Source: Bartonella rattaustraliani AUST/NH4 | Lineage (GTDB): Bacteria > Pseudomonadota > Alphaproteobacteria > Rhizobiales > Rhizobiaceae | Length of the DNA stretch: 64,000 nt | Assembly (NCBI RefSeq): GCF_000312565.1 | Contig: NZ_CALW02000031.1 | Span: 62,001 to 126,000, forward strand | Direction: 5' to 3' | Shown: positions 29,595-39,209 of the stretch, piece by piece | How positions within the stretch are numbered: position 1 is the first letter of the stretch | Layout of the letters: every line of letters begins with the position of its first letter | Program-made: the position numbers and the translations under genes | Notes under the pieces: generated by a model | What the model saw: only the letters and a program-made list of their open reading frames with translations | Told to the model about the DNA's origin: nothing | The model's database searches: none

Positions 29595-29777
29595 AATAAC
29601 CTCACTTTCACACAAAAAAATTCTCTCTGTGTACATTACGTATTGCATATTACATATATAAATATAAGAGTAAAATCAAACCAAGAAAAGATAAATTGCA
29701 AGAAACAAAATTTGAAAATATTTTTTATAAGGGTTATACAAAGAAAAAATGCTGCATATTTAAGAGATTAGGATAGC

Positions 29778-30425
29778 ATGGTCATACATAATCGTTATGA
29801 ACTTTTTTCAGTAAAATCATCTTTTGGTGATATTTTTAAAAAAGCCTCCCGTCATTCACGTTACATTAGTGTATTAAAGTTCTTTTTGCCTCTTGTAGCA
29901 CTGGTGATAGCGCTTGTTTTTTGCTGGTTTACATTTTTCTTTGTTCCCACTGCTTCTAACCCTACAACATTGAGTGAAAATGAAGAGAGGGAGATCATGA
30001 AATTGACGATGCTCAATCCAAAATTAGAAGGTTATACGCGTTCTCATGAGCCCTATTGGTTTAAAGCAGAAAAGGCATTTCAGGATCATATACGTTCTGG
30101 AGTGATTGGGTTGCAAAACATTACAGCCGAGGCATTTATAGGCAAACGAAAACGAGTTTTTCTTGATGCACAAGAAGGAATTTACGATAATATGAGTAGT
30201 TGTTTGCAGTTGAACGAGCCATTCACGATTACCATAAATGATGGAACGATTGTACAATTTATAGCAGCAAATATTAATTTATCTGAAGGGCAGTTAGATA
30301 CAAATCAACGTGTCAACATTCAGCGTGCAGGTTTGCGTCTTTCAGCAAATGCTTTGCAAATTCGAGAAAAAGGGCAAAATATGTACTTTCATGGTGGTGT
30401 GCATTTAATTTTTGATAAAAAATGA
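29778..30425 (+). CDS. lptC: Lipopolysaccharide export protein LptC
   Basis: LptC is the bitopic inner-membrane partner that passes lipopolysaccharide from LptBFG to LptA. A single membrane helix lies at about residues 34-54, followed by a periplasmic OstA-like beta domain. Length 215 is normal for alphaproteobacteria. The ATG at 29778 has AGGA just upstream. Identification rests on topology and the following lptA and lptB genes. Confidence 0.85.
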   Translation: MVIHNRYELFSVKSSFGDIFKKASRHSRYISVLKFFLPLVALVIALVFCWFTFFFVPTASNPTTLSENEEREIMKLTMLNPKLEGYTRSHEPYWFKAEKAFQDHIRSGVIGLQNITAEAFIGKRKRVFLDAQEGIYDNMSSCLQLNEPFTITINDGTIVQFIAANINLSEGQLDTNQRVNIQRAGLRLSANALQIREKGQNMYFHGGVHLIFDKK

Positions 30426-30507
30426 GAGCATATCAATACAAATTTTGAGAGACATTTATGAAGAGAAGCATGTGTATTATGTAAACAGAAGAATTGAGAG
30501 TGATAAG

Positions 30508-31116
30508 ATGAAGCTGAGAGAGTTATACAAAAAATGGGTGAGTATTGCTTTAGCTTTGAGTATGGTAATGCTGGAGGTTGTAACAGTTTCTGGATATGCT
30601 GAAGTTGCTCACTTTGGGATTAATCTCTCAAATGATAAAAAACCAGTTGAATTTTATGCAAACTCTTTAGAAATACGTGACAAAGAAGGGATAGCACTCT
30701 TTAATGGTGATGTTTCAGTGATTCAAGGTGAACGTCTTTTGCGAACGGCAAAGTTAGTTGTTTATTATGATAAGACGCATAAAGTATCTGATAAGAGTCA
30801 GAAAGATGTGAAGATACAATCCTCGGCTTTGTTTGGCTCTGCAGGTTTTAAGAGAATGGAAGCTTTAGGAAAAGTTTATATAAAATTTTTCACACAAACC
30901 GCTACGGGTGATAAGGGTGTTTTTGATGGAAAGTCAAAAATAATGCATTTGACGGGGAAAAATGTGGTTTTAACTGATGGTGATAATGTGGCAACAGGGT
31001 GCAAATTGACGGCAGATATGAAGAGTGGAAATGCTTTTCTAGAAGGTTGTAAAACACCTGAAAAAAAGGGGCGTGTTTCTATTATTTTTAACCAAAGTCA
31101 AAAGAGTGGCAATTAA
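30508..31116 (+). CDS. lptA: Lipopolysaccharide transport periplasmic protein LptA
   Basis: LptA forms the periplasmic bridge for lipopolysaccharide. The ATG at 30508 gives a signal-like stretch (KWVSIALALSMVMLEVVTVSGYAE). The OstA domain follows: FYANSLEIRDKEGIALFNGDVSVIQGERLLR, then VYYD and the repeat-like GDKGVFDGKSKIMHLTGKNVVLTDGDN. An upstream extension from 30412 overlaps lptC and lacks a signal sequence. It lies 6 bases before lptB. Confidence 0.9.
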   Translation: MKLRELYKKWVSIALALSMVMLEVVTVSGYAEVAHFGINLSNDKKPVEFYANSLEIRDKEGIALFNGDVSVIQGERLLRTAKLVVYYDKTHKVSDKSQKDVKIQSSALFGSAGFKRMEALGKVYIKFFTQTATGDKGVFDGKSKIMHLTGKNVVLTDGDNVATGCKLTADMKSGNAFLEGCKTPEKKGRVSIIFNQSQKSGN

Positions 31117-31122
31117 GATTTC

Positions 31123-31917
31123 ATGTTTGGAATCAAAAGAAAAAAGCAGACGAACAAACATGATCTTGCAATGGAATCTTTAAGGGAGCGCTTAAAGGGA
31201 ACTTTAATTGCGAGCCATTTGGTTAAGATCTATCGTGGAAGACAAGTTGTTAAAGATGTTTCTTTTGGTATTCGTACTGGAGAGGCTGTTGGCATTTTAG
31301 GTCCCAATGGTGCGGGTAAAACAACTTGTTTTTATATGGTTACGGGTCTTATAAAATCCGATGGAGGATCCATTAAAATTGATGGGTTTGATATCACGCA
31401 TCTTCCGATGTATCGACGTGCGCGTTTAGGTATTGGGTATCTCCCCCAAGAAACTTCTATTTTTCGTGGTCTTTCCGTAGAAGATAATATTAAAGCTGTG
31501 TTAGAAGTGGTTGAAAAAGATCATGTTAAGCGGCGTGAAGAATTAAATGCTCTTTTACATGAATTTAAAATTGATCATTTACGAAAAATGTCTGCTCTTT
31601 CCTTGTCTGGAGGAGAGCGCCGACGCCTTGAAATTGCACGTGCTTTAGCTTCTCGCCCCCATTTTATGTTACTTGATGAACCATTTGCAGGAATTGATCC
31701 TATTGCTATTTTTGACATTCAACAGCTTATTCGTCATTTAACCAGGCGTGGAATAGGTGTGTTGATAACAGATCATAATGTGCGTGAGACGTTGGGTCTT
31801 GTTGACCGTGCCTACATTATTCATGCTGGGCAAGTGTTAGTTCATGGTGGACCCAATGATATTATCAATAATGCTGATGTGCGCAGAATTTATCTGGGAA
31901 ATCAATTTTCTCTTTGA
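31123..31917 (+). CDS. lptB: Lipopolysaccharide export ABC ATPase LptB
   Basis: LptB powers extraction of lipopolysaccharide from the inner membrane. Walker A is GPNGAGKTTCFYMVTG, the signature LSLSGGERRRLEIARAL, and Walker B FMLLDEPFAGIDP. The Q-loop YLPQETSIFRGL is typical of LptB. A 22-residue basic leader precedes the usual start. In many relatives rpoN, hpf and ptsN follow in that order; here only ptsN is found after a 1.2-kb gap. Confidence 0.96.
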   Translation: MFGIKRKKQTNKHDLAMESLRERLKGTLIASHLVKIYRGRQVVKDVSFGIRTGEAVGILGPNGAGKTTCFYMVTGLIKSDGGSIKIDGFDITHLPMYRRARLGIGYLPQETSIFRGLSVEDNIKAVLEVVEKDHVKRREELNALLHEFKIDHLRKMSALSLSGGERRRLEIARALASRPHFMLLDEPFAGIDPIAIFDIQQLIRHLTRRGIGVLITDHNVRETLGLVDRAYIIHAGQVLVHGGPNDIINNADVRRIYLGNQFSL

Positions 31918-33082
31918 CTTTAAAACGTCTGTGAATTCTCATTTCAGTTTCAAGAGATCAATATGGTGAGTACAAAGGCTCTTTCTACAGATTTAGACAG
32001 TCAAATACGGATGGGTAAAACTTTAAGCTATTATCTTATAAGCATTTTTACGACATAATAAGGCACAATAGTTATCCTATGAGATGATAAAACTATCATG
32101 ATGTTGTTAGATCGTGTAAAATAAGGAGGGAAATGTAGGACTGCTTGGGGAAAAGAGGGAGGTATGTTTTTACCGTGAGTTATTTAGGAAGACTTTCTCG
32201 AGCGGTTGTGTTTAGCGTGTTATTATTGAGAGATTTCTCATTTCTTTTCTAACGGTATTCTTAAACTCAATTCTTTATGAGTGGTGGAAAAAAGTCCTCA
32301 TCAAGATGCACTGATTCTACAGTTTTGTCTGTTTAGTTTATTTTTAATTGTATCGTGAAAAGATATCACTGGATTAACTTTATAATGAATGATAAATGAA
32401 GAGCCGTGGATAAACACGTGCATTGTTGTAAGATATATATGTAGTAAAAATACTTTTCTCTGTTGGATAAAAAAATATGTTGATGATGCTTTTTTAAATG
32501 TTTTTATGCTAGCACCATGGGGTATATGTGTACAGTTGTCAAATAATTTGTAGTGTCGTGTTGATTTGCATTGCGCATTTAGGAACATAGCTACAGATAT
32601 CAAATCAGATCTGCAAATCTTTTTAGAATATCATTAAATGATTTAAGAGTCTTTGAGATCGTTGTAAATAGAGCAGCGCTCAAGTTGCACAATAATTGCC
32701 AAAATAAAATGCCATTTTACTTTATATTTTATAAAAGTGAGTTTTCAAAAAAGGAAGAGGTGGGGCTGATGAAGAATTGTATGCTCATTTTTGCGATGAA
32801 AAGATCAATAAATTTATGAGTAATGGTCTTTGCTTGTATCACGAGGAAAATTAATTTTATGTATAGCGACATTTCCTTATTTTCTCATACTGCTAATTAG
32901 GAGCTGAGTACTATGTATTGTTGCGCTGATAGTAATATTGGGTGAGCCAAGCTATTAGATTTTGTAAATTGAAAAGTAAAGTCACATGCTATGATGCGAG
33001 AAAACAATGGGCTTTTTTAGGCATCCATATGATTTACGGGTTTGTTTGTGGGCATTAGAGCGTGCAAAAGGAAAATTGAAGT
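31918..33082. other. 1.2-kb gap at the usual rpoN-hpf position
   Basis: Between lptB and ptsN related genomes usually carry rpoN (sigma-54) and hpf. I searched by eye in all frames for the RpoN box and for HPF motifs and found none. The sequence is full of stops and decayed. A minus-strand 100-codon frame (32301-32603) has no family likeness. Confidence 0.55.
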
Positions 33083-33547
33083 ATGAACTTGAGTGAGTTA
33101 ATTGCACCGGAAACAATTATTCCGGCTCTTAAGGCGAATTCGAAAAAACAGGTTTTACAAGTTTTGGCTGAGAAGGCAGCCAAATTAACAGGTCTTAATG
33201 AGGAGGTCATTTTTGATATTGTTTTGCAGCGTGAAAAACTAGGTTCAACTGGTTTGGGTGGTGGCATTGCGATTCCTCATGGAAAGCTGCCAGATATTAA
33301 CCGGATCGTTGGTATATTTGCACGTCTTGAAAACCCTGTTGATTTTGAAGCTCTTGATGATGAGCCGATAGATCTTGTTTTTCTTCTTTTAGCACCTGAA
33401 AATGCTGGCGCAGATCACTTAAAAGCTTTGTCACAAATTGCGCGTGTTTTGCGTCATGCTGATGTTGTTCAAAAATTACGCAATACGTATGATGCTCATG
33501 CACTTTACGTTTTATTGATTCAAAATTCAGAATCAAATGCAGCTTAA
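33083..33547 (+). CDS. ptsN: PTS IIA-like nitrogen-regulatory protein PtsN (EIIA-Ntr)
   Basis: PtsN takes phosphate from the EI-Ntr/NPr relay and signals to transporters and regulators. The phospho-acceptor is H66 in GGGIAIPHGKLP. The rest matches the EIIA fold with EALDDEPIDLVFLLLAPE and HLKALSQIARVL. Length 154 is normal. It has survived although no rpoN, its usual neighbour, was found next to it. Confidence 0.93.
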   Translation: MNLSELIAPETIIPALKANSKKQVLQVLAEKAAKLTGLNEEVIFDIVLQREKLGSTGLGGGIAIPHGKLPDINRIVGIFARLENPVDFEALDDEPIDLVFLLLAPENAGADHLKALSQIARVLRHADVVQKLRNTYDAHALYVLLIQNSESNAA

Positions 33548-34847
33548 AAAGATTGCGTGAGGTGCTGTTCGTGAAGAGTATACAATCGGTTGGAAAATAG
33601 TATAATCTACATTTCATGAATTGAGAATGAGTGATTTCTTTATGTGGCTTTGAATGAAGCTTTTTTAAGAAAGCTTTGCTTCAAAGAAGAGGGGAAAGAA
33701 ACAGCTTCTCGTTTTTGTTACTTTTTTGTGTGAATTTTCCATTATTTTAGATTGCTTATCCATAAACTAAGTTTTTCGTAAGTTAAGGTGCTTTGAAGAT
33801 TTAAAGGTAAAGGGTATCATCTCTTTTATGTAAGTTGGTGAAAAAGGTTAACAGTTTAAAAATACCCTTTGTTTAAATTTCAGCTGTTGCGTAGGGTTCA
33901 TTTTAAAGAACAATTTTGGACGGCACAAAATGGAAGTTGCGGTTTTTAGGTTTTGAGCAAAAGGGTTTTTATACATGTACAAGATTGTTCAATCACGATT
34001 GAATCAATGGAGAGTTCTTCTGAAAACATCGGAGAGAAGAAGGCTTAGAAACTGTTGTGGAAAGCAAGCCATTTGATATTTTGATAAATTGAATTCTTCA
34101 AAGGTTTTTGGTGAAGAGAGAGAGTGAATATTATCAAGCTCATGAAGCAAATAAGGTTAAGAGCTGGTTTCAATTTTTGAAAGCACTGCAAAAATTGGCG
34201 ATTTAAAGTGGCAGATTTATGATAAGAATATACGGTATAAAAGTTTGCGAATTTACATACAGCGATGAGGGTAAGATTTGTACATTCTGTATTTTATGGT
34301 AAATAATCTGACGGTAGTATTTTATAATTTTCTGCAGAAGACTTTAAGATTGTGGAAAGAGTGTGTTGAGATAGTGTTGAATACGAAACCTTAACACACT
34401 ATAATTGAGAAAAGGTAGGATATTTTATGGTTTTTATGAATGCAAGAGGCGTTAAACGGGTTAATTTATAAATAATATTCGAAGGGGTGTGAAATGTCCC
34501 TTTGGAATGTGTTTTCACGATTTTGCAAGAATTTTCTGGCGGTAAAAGTCTTCGTTTATTTCTTAGCAAAATGGTCGTATGTTGGTAATTTGTTTTTGAA
34601 TCTTATGAGAGATGAATTGGCACAAAAACACAATTGGTCACACAAAATTAAAATGTTATTTTTTAATCTGATTATTGAATAAAAAGTTCATGTTTTAGTA
34701 ATAATTAAACGTAAAAATCTGCTTTGACTTGTGCAAAAATATTTTGCTTTTTAAAGGGATTGCAACAACTACAATTCATAAATTGACGTGTTTTTGTTGA
34801 GTTTTTACAATGAAAACATCTTGTTAGAGATTAAAGAAGTGAGTTCA
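33548..34847. other. 1.3-kb gene-poor stretch
   Basis: No gene is convincing. An imperfect inverted repeat at 33648-33686 lies after ptsN. A frame around 33990-34205 has open pieces (EGLETVVESKPFDILIN, then EYYQAHEANKVK) split by stops and may be a decayed gene I cannot name. A 62-codon ORF at 34494-34682 (MSLWNVFSRF) has a fair ribosome site (AAGGGG) but no recognisable features. Confidence 0.45.
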
Positions 34848-35357
34848 ATGAAGATATCTAAAAAGACTTTTATTGCTGCATTTGTAATGATTCTGGTTAC
34901 TGTCGGAGCAGTGTGTGCGCAAGCGCCGAGCCGTTTAAGTCAATTTGAAGCTTGGGGAGCCTACTCTTACAAGTCGCCCCAAAATACAATTTGCTATGTG
35001 CTCTCTGTACCCTTGGAGGCACTTCCAATCACAGTTAAGCATGGGGATAATTTCTTTTTGGTTACCAAACGTTCTAATTCGCCAATTTCTTTTGAACCAC
35101 AGTTTATGGCTGGATATACATTTAAAGAAGGTTCAAGAGTTACTGTGACCATTGGAGGTCGGGATTTTGATTTTTTTACGAAGGATTCGTCCGCTTGGTT
35201 GGCATCAGCAGCGCTAGAAAAGCAGTTTGTTTCTGCTATGCGTTCTGGACTAGATATGACAGTGAAGGCTATTTCAAAACGGGGAACCCATACGACCTAT
35301 ACTTATTCCTTGAGAGGGATAACGGCTGCGTTGAATGCGGCTCAGGAATGTCATTAA
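34848..35357 (+). CDS. Invasion-associated locus B (IalB) family secreted protein
   Basis: The ATG at 34848 follows AAGAAGTGAG and gives a clean signal peptide (KTFIAAFVMILVTVGAVCAQA). The mature 145 residues have the IalB-family pattern: WGAYSY near the start, a NTICYVLS segment, VKHGDNFFLVTKR, and a C-terminal TYTYSLRGITAALN. IalB of Bartonella is linked to red-cell invasion, but this paralogue is the version that sits next to rlmN in related genomes, so its role is probably a general periplasmic one. Confidence 0.75.
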   Translation: MKISKKTFIAAFVMILVTVGAVCAQAPSRLSQFEAWGAYSYKSPQNTICYVLSVPLEALPITVKHGDNFFLVTKRSNSPISFEPQFMAGYTFKEGSRVTVTIGGRDFDFFTKDSSAWLASAALEKQFVSAMRSGLDMTVKAISKRGTHTTYTYSLRGITAALNAAQECH

Positions 35358-35398
35358 AGTTTCTGTAACTTTAAAATAGCGATGTAAATTGGAAAATA

Positions 35399-36619
35399 AT
35401 GGCCCTTTCATATGATCTTAGACCTGTTAATTCATGTCTAGCACAGGAAATTGTTACAAAGGAGAGCGCTAAGCTCTCTTTAATTGGTTTGTCGCAAGAT
35501 GAAATGGCGCAAGCTTTAAAGAGCGTTGGTGTACCAGAACGACAGACGCATATGCGTGTGCGTCAGCTTTGGCATTGGCTTTATGTTCGTGGTGTTTCAA
35601 ATTTTGATGAAATGCTAAATATTTCTAAACCAATGCAAGAAATGTTTAAAAGCCATTTTTCTATTGCTCGTCCGGAAATTATAGGGGCGCAAATGTCAAA
35701 AGATGGTACGCGTAAATGGCTTTTGCGCTTTCCGGCACGTGGGGCTGGAAGGCCTGTTGAAATTGAAACGGTTTATATCCCTGAAGAAGGGCGTGGGACT
35801 TTATGTCTTTCATCGCAGGTAGGGTGTACATTAACCTGTTCTTTTTGCCATACGGGAACGCAGGTCCTTGTTCGTAATCTTACAGCAGAGGAAATTCTCG
35901 CGCAGTTATTAGTGGCACGTGATTGTTTGGGTGATTTTCCTGATAAAAATACCCCTGATGGGGCCATTGTTCCAGTTGAAGGGCGTAAAGTTACGAATAT
36001 CGTGATGATGGGTATGGGAGAACCGCTTTATAATTTTGAGGCAGTGAAAAAGGCTTTATTAATTGCGTCTGATGGAGAGGGGCTTTCTGTATCAAAACGT
36101 CGAATTACGCTTTCAACCAGTGGGGTTGTTCCTGGAATTATCCGAACTGGAGAAGAAATTGGTGTTATGTTGGCAATTTCACTTCATGCGGTACATGATC
36201 CACTTCGAGACATGCTGGTTCCAATCAATAAAAAATATCCGCTTGCTTGTTTAATGGATGCTTGTCGTAATTATCCTGGTCTTTCTAATGCTAGGCGCAT
36301 TACATTTGAATATGTTATGCTAAGAGAGATAAATGATAGTTTGGATGATGCTAAGCGCTTAATTCAGTTATTAAAAGGCATACCGGCCAAGATCAACTTA
36401 ATTCCTTTTAATTCATGGCCGGGGAGTAATTATCAATGTTCTGATTGGGAGCAAATTGAACGTTTTGCTGATGTTATTAATCAAGCAGGATATGCTTCAC
36501 CTATTCGGATGCCACGTGGGCGTGATATTTTAGCTGCATGCGGCCAGCTCAAATCAGCTTCAGAGCGTTTGAGAAAACCTGAACGTTTTCAGCTTGAACA
36601 TGGGGCTAGCGACAAATAA
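35399..36619 (+). CDS. rlmN: 23S rRNA A2503 / tRNA A37 methyltransferase RlmN
   Basis: RlmN is a radical-SAM methyl synthase that makes C2-methyladenosine. The cluster motif is C143-x3-C147-x2-C150 in [20 protein letters not shown] and the segment [23 protein letters not shown] follow, and the catalytic cysteine near the end lies in ILAACGQL. Length 406 is normal. It starts 41 bases after the IalB-family gene and ends 3 bases from the convergent LysE gene. Confidence 0.95.
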   Translation: MALSYDLRPVNSCLAQEIVTKESAKLSLIGLSQDEMAQALKSVGVPERQTHMRVRQLWHWLYVRGVSNFDEMLNISKPMQEMFKSHFSIARPEIIGAQMSKDGTRKWLLRFPARGAGRPVEIETVYIPEEGRGTLCLSSQVGCTLTCSFCHTGTQVLVRNLTAEEILAQLLVARDCLGDFPDKNTPDGAIVPVEGRKVTNIVMMGMGEPLYNFEAVKKALLIASDGEGLSVSKRRITLSTSGVVPGIIRTGEEIGVMLAISLHAVHDPLRDMLVPINKKYPLACLMDACRNYPGLSNARRITFEYVMLREINDSLDDAKRLIQLLKGIPAKINLIPFNSWPGSNYQCSDWEQIERFADVINQAGYASPIRMPRGRDILAACGQLKSASERLRKPERFQLEHGASDK

Positions 36620-36621
36620 CT

Positions 36622-37233
36622 TTAATCTTGAGCAATGAGAAGGCGTAAAGCAAAACTTGTAAAGATGCTTGCCATAAGCCAATCCAGAAAGCGGAGATAA
36701 GAAGGGTTTTGTTTAAAACTCTGAGTAAGTTTATGTGCCATAAAGATCGTGGAGACTGTAATGGGCAAAGAAATAGGAATATAAGAAAGCCCCAAAATAA
36801 GCAGTTTTTGTGTAGCCATAGGATCATGAGCATGAATAAACTGCGGTAAGAAAGTAACATTAAAAAGAATAACTTTAGGGTTGAGAAGGTTGATTCCAAT
36901 ACCAGCGAGGTAATTACGTCTAAGGTTTTGGAGTTGTTTAGAGTTTTGTTTGAGATAAAATTTTGATTGTCTAAGCACAACTTGCAAAGAGAGCCATAAA
37001 AGATAAAAAGCTCCCACAATTTTGAGAAGAAAAAAAATGCGTGGTGAGGTAAAAATAAGTGCGGATAAACCAAGGGCTACAGCCGTGACTTGAAGAGCAA
37101 AGCCCGTTGCACTTCCCAGAGCACATACAATTCCAGCTTTTTTCCCTTGTGTAATGGTAGTCCCCACAGATAACATGATATCTGGTCCTGGAATAAGTGC
37201 TAAAATGAGTGCTGCGGTAGAAAATTGTATCAA
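36622..37233 (-). CDS. LysE-family amino-acid exporter (start codon doubtful)
   Basis: About six hydrophobic helices and the LysE motif IPGPDIMLSVG near the start identify the family, which exports amino acids such as homoserine, threonine or lysine. There is no in-frame ATG at the amino end. The listed TTG at 37233 gives MIQFSTAAL, but upstream codons read SFLPEWSIL, as expected for the family. They are preceded by ATA (37258-37260) exactly where the start should be, 5-6 bases after GAGG. So the original ATG may have mutated to ATA. Confidence 0.75.
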   Translation of the reverse strand: MIQFSTAALILALIPGPDIMLSVGTTITQGKKAGIVCALGSATGFALQVTAVALGLSALIFTSPRIFFLLKIVGAFYLLWLSLQVVLRQSKFYLKQNSKQLQNLRRNYLAGIGINLLNPKVILFNVTFLPQFIHAHDPMATQKLLILGLSYIPISLPITVSTIFMAHKLTQSFKQNPSYLRFLDWLMASIFTSFALRLLIAQD

Positions 37234-37452
37234 AATAGACCATTCTGGAAGAAACGATATTTCAACCTCTTTAATTTTCTAAAATTTTTTATTGTACAAA
37301 GAGGTCCCACTTTATGCCTCTTACATAAAAACACTTCTTTACCCATTCTCATTTTTTTTTGCGTCTCTAAAATGCGGATAAAAAGGAGTTTATTTGTATA
37401 GTTTTGCATATTTTCTCAATTTAAAAGAAAACAAACTCCGTAGAATTCTAAA

Positions 37453-38817
37453 ATGCAAAAGTGGCAAAATATTAAAAAATGATTTTGATTTATTCAGGGA
37501 GACTAGATACATTAATTATTCTTAAATGATTATAAGATGAATTCGGTGCAGCAGTTATAACTTTTATGGCTTATTGGGATAAGAGGAAAGAATGAACACT
37601 TGCGCGTGGTAAAGCGGAAATGTTTGATGTTAAAAATCTATATTAAGGATTTATGCGAAGAATTTGTGTGTGATTTTGTTCTTCCGATATTTCAAACGAA
37701 TGCAGTTTATGAAGGTATAAGCCGGCATCATTACTCTATTTACTAGCTCATAGTATACTTACCAACTCATGAGAGTGCAACGCTTTTTCATGAAGGCTGT
37801 TCATGAAAGGCATTTTCCTCTTTTCTTCTCTCGTTTTACCACTATGTCAATCCCGCTTATGATGTACAAGCCAAGAGAACAAAATTGATTCAATATAAAG
37901 AGGTTTGAGATGAGAGAATCTTGCGGGTATTCGGGGTATGGTTTAAGCTAGGGAAAAACAAATAATTATTATAAATCAATGTATTGACTATGATATGACC
38001 TATCTTTTGGAAATTTTAATTGCCTATTCATTGATTTCAAAGCACTTTATTGAAACTGCCAATGAAATAGGGACAGGTGGCAATTGCTTAGAGAGAAACA
38101 GGAAAGGCAATGATCAAGGATGTTTTGCGTTTTCTACTTATGCACTAATCCAGATATTAAAGTTATTTTTCCATGGCGTGATTGTTTTTTTTACGTCGGG
38201 CAAATTTGAAAAATTTTGCGCATAAACACCAAATTCGCTGGAGAAGGATAAGCAAGACGAGGGGCTTTTTTTATTGATTGCGAATTTATTGTGTTCATCA
38301 TCAGAGGAGAAAATTCTGGAAGATCCCGCATTTTCTGCTTCTAAATATATATATGCGTATTTTAATCTGCTTTATATCAAGAAACCAGAATCACTCTTGG
38401 TTTTAAAAAAGGTGACGCCTTTTCAATCAATGGAAGAGTTTATTTTCTGAAAATTGACGTTCGCAATTGAATAGTTATGGACAAGATAACGATATCGGCT
38501 TTGGTTAGATTTGGTGGAAAGTGGTTTTGTCGGTATGAAATCATGCGACATTTATAAAACACTAGGAGAAACCATTCTTTTGATCATTCATAAGACGATG
38601 GAATCTTTTATATTGGATAGAAGGGTTGCGCATTTAAAAGAGAAATGAATACCACGTTATGCAGAACTTATTTATTATGGCTTTTGATGTTAACCTGAGT
38701 ACAAAATGTTGGAGGACGATGAAGGTGTTTATAATCAAAAAGATGCCGCTGGCTTTATTAAATTAAAATGCTCTTCATTTGCACATACAAGCAGCACGTT
38801 TATCAAAATGCGAATAA
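37453..38817 (+). pseudogene. argG: Decayed argininosuccinate synthase gene, interrupted by a repeat
   Basis: Pieces of ArgG follow one another in order but in changing frames. They are MQKWQNIKK, then IYSGRLDTLIILK (ATP loop), GAAVITFMA, ARGKAEMFDVKN and TNAVYEG up to 37715. After the repeat at 37713-37988 come [80 protein letters not shown] and EDDEGVYNQKDAAGFIKL. Stops and frameshifts are numerous, and about 130 bp before the last piece is deleted. ArgG joins citrulline and aspartate in arginine synthesis; this copy cannot do so. Confidence 0.9.
37713..37988 (+). repeat. Interspersed repeat, copy B, inserted in argG
   Basis: About 276 bp, matching the main body of the other copies from GGTATAAGCCGGC to ATAAATCAATGTATTG. 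It lies exactly between argG codons for NAVYEG and YLL. The pentamer TATGA occurs on both sides (37708-37712 and 37989-37993), a possible target duplication. An ATG at 37910 after AAAGAGG opens MRESCGYSGYGLS. Confidence 0.8.
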
Positions 38818-38908
38818 ATAATTCTACACGATCCACCCTTACAGCATAATAAAAGAGTGTTTAGTTTTGCACTTTTTCTAACTTATTATCGGTAAATTAA
38901 GTTATTTG

Positions 38909-39034
38909 TCAGACTTTGAGTACGATACGAATGGATTTTTTCTCTTGCTGATAGGTGTAATAAGTGTAGTAAGAAAAACCTAAAATAAGAGCAATGAGAA
39001 TAGCAATAATCAAAATGAGTAAATGACGGTTCAT
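38909..39034 (-). CDS. Small single-pass membrane protein of unknown function
   Basis: A 41-codon frame reads MNRHLLILIIAILIALILGF followed by SYYTYYTYQQEKKSIRIVLKV. It has one strong membrane helix (residues 4-22) and a short basic tail. Similar tiny proteins with a membrane anchor and a QE-rich periplasmic tail occur in Hyphomicrobiales genomes. The ribosome site is weak. It lies between the argG relic and lysK and is transcribed away from lysK. Confidence 0.45.
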   Translation of the reverse strand: MNRHLLILIIAILIALILGFSYYTYYTYQQEKKSIRIVLKV

Positions 39035-39209
39035 GATACTGATGCTTCGTTGATATCAAAATACAAAGAAAAGGATAGAGCAAACATGAGCCACTGCAAG
39101 AGCATGATGAGAAGATTTTTGATGTACTTTTCATTTGCTATTATTGACGAATAAATTCAAGAACCATACACCATACACTTAAAGAGTTTAATTTTTTAGG
39201 ATAAAGATA

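Noticed and set aside
32301-32603. 100-codon minus-strand ORF between lptB and ptsN
   Set aside because: No ribosome site, no signal or domain, odd composition rich in His, Cys and Phe, and it lies in clearly eroded DNA.
33648-33686. Imperfect inverted repeat after ptsN as terminator
   Set aside because: The stem has mismatches and is followed by purines instead of a T-run.
34494-34682. 62-codon ORF with AAGGGG upstream
   Set aside because: The ribosome site is fair but there is no recognisable motif or neighbour support; noted only in the gap description.
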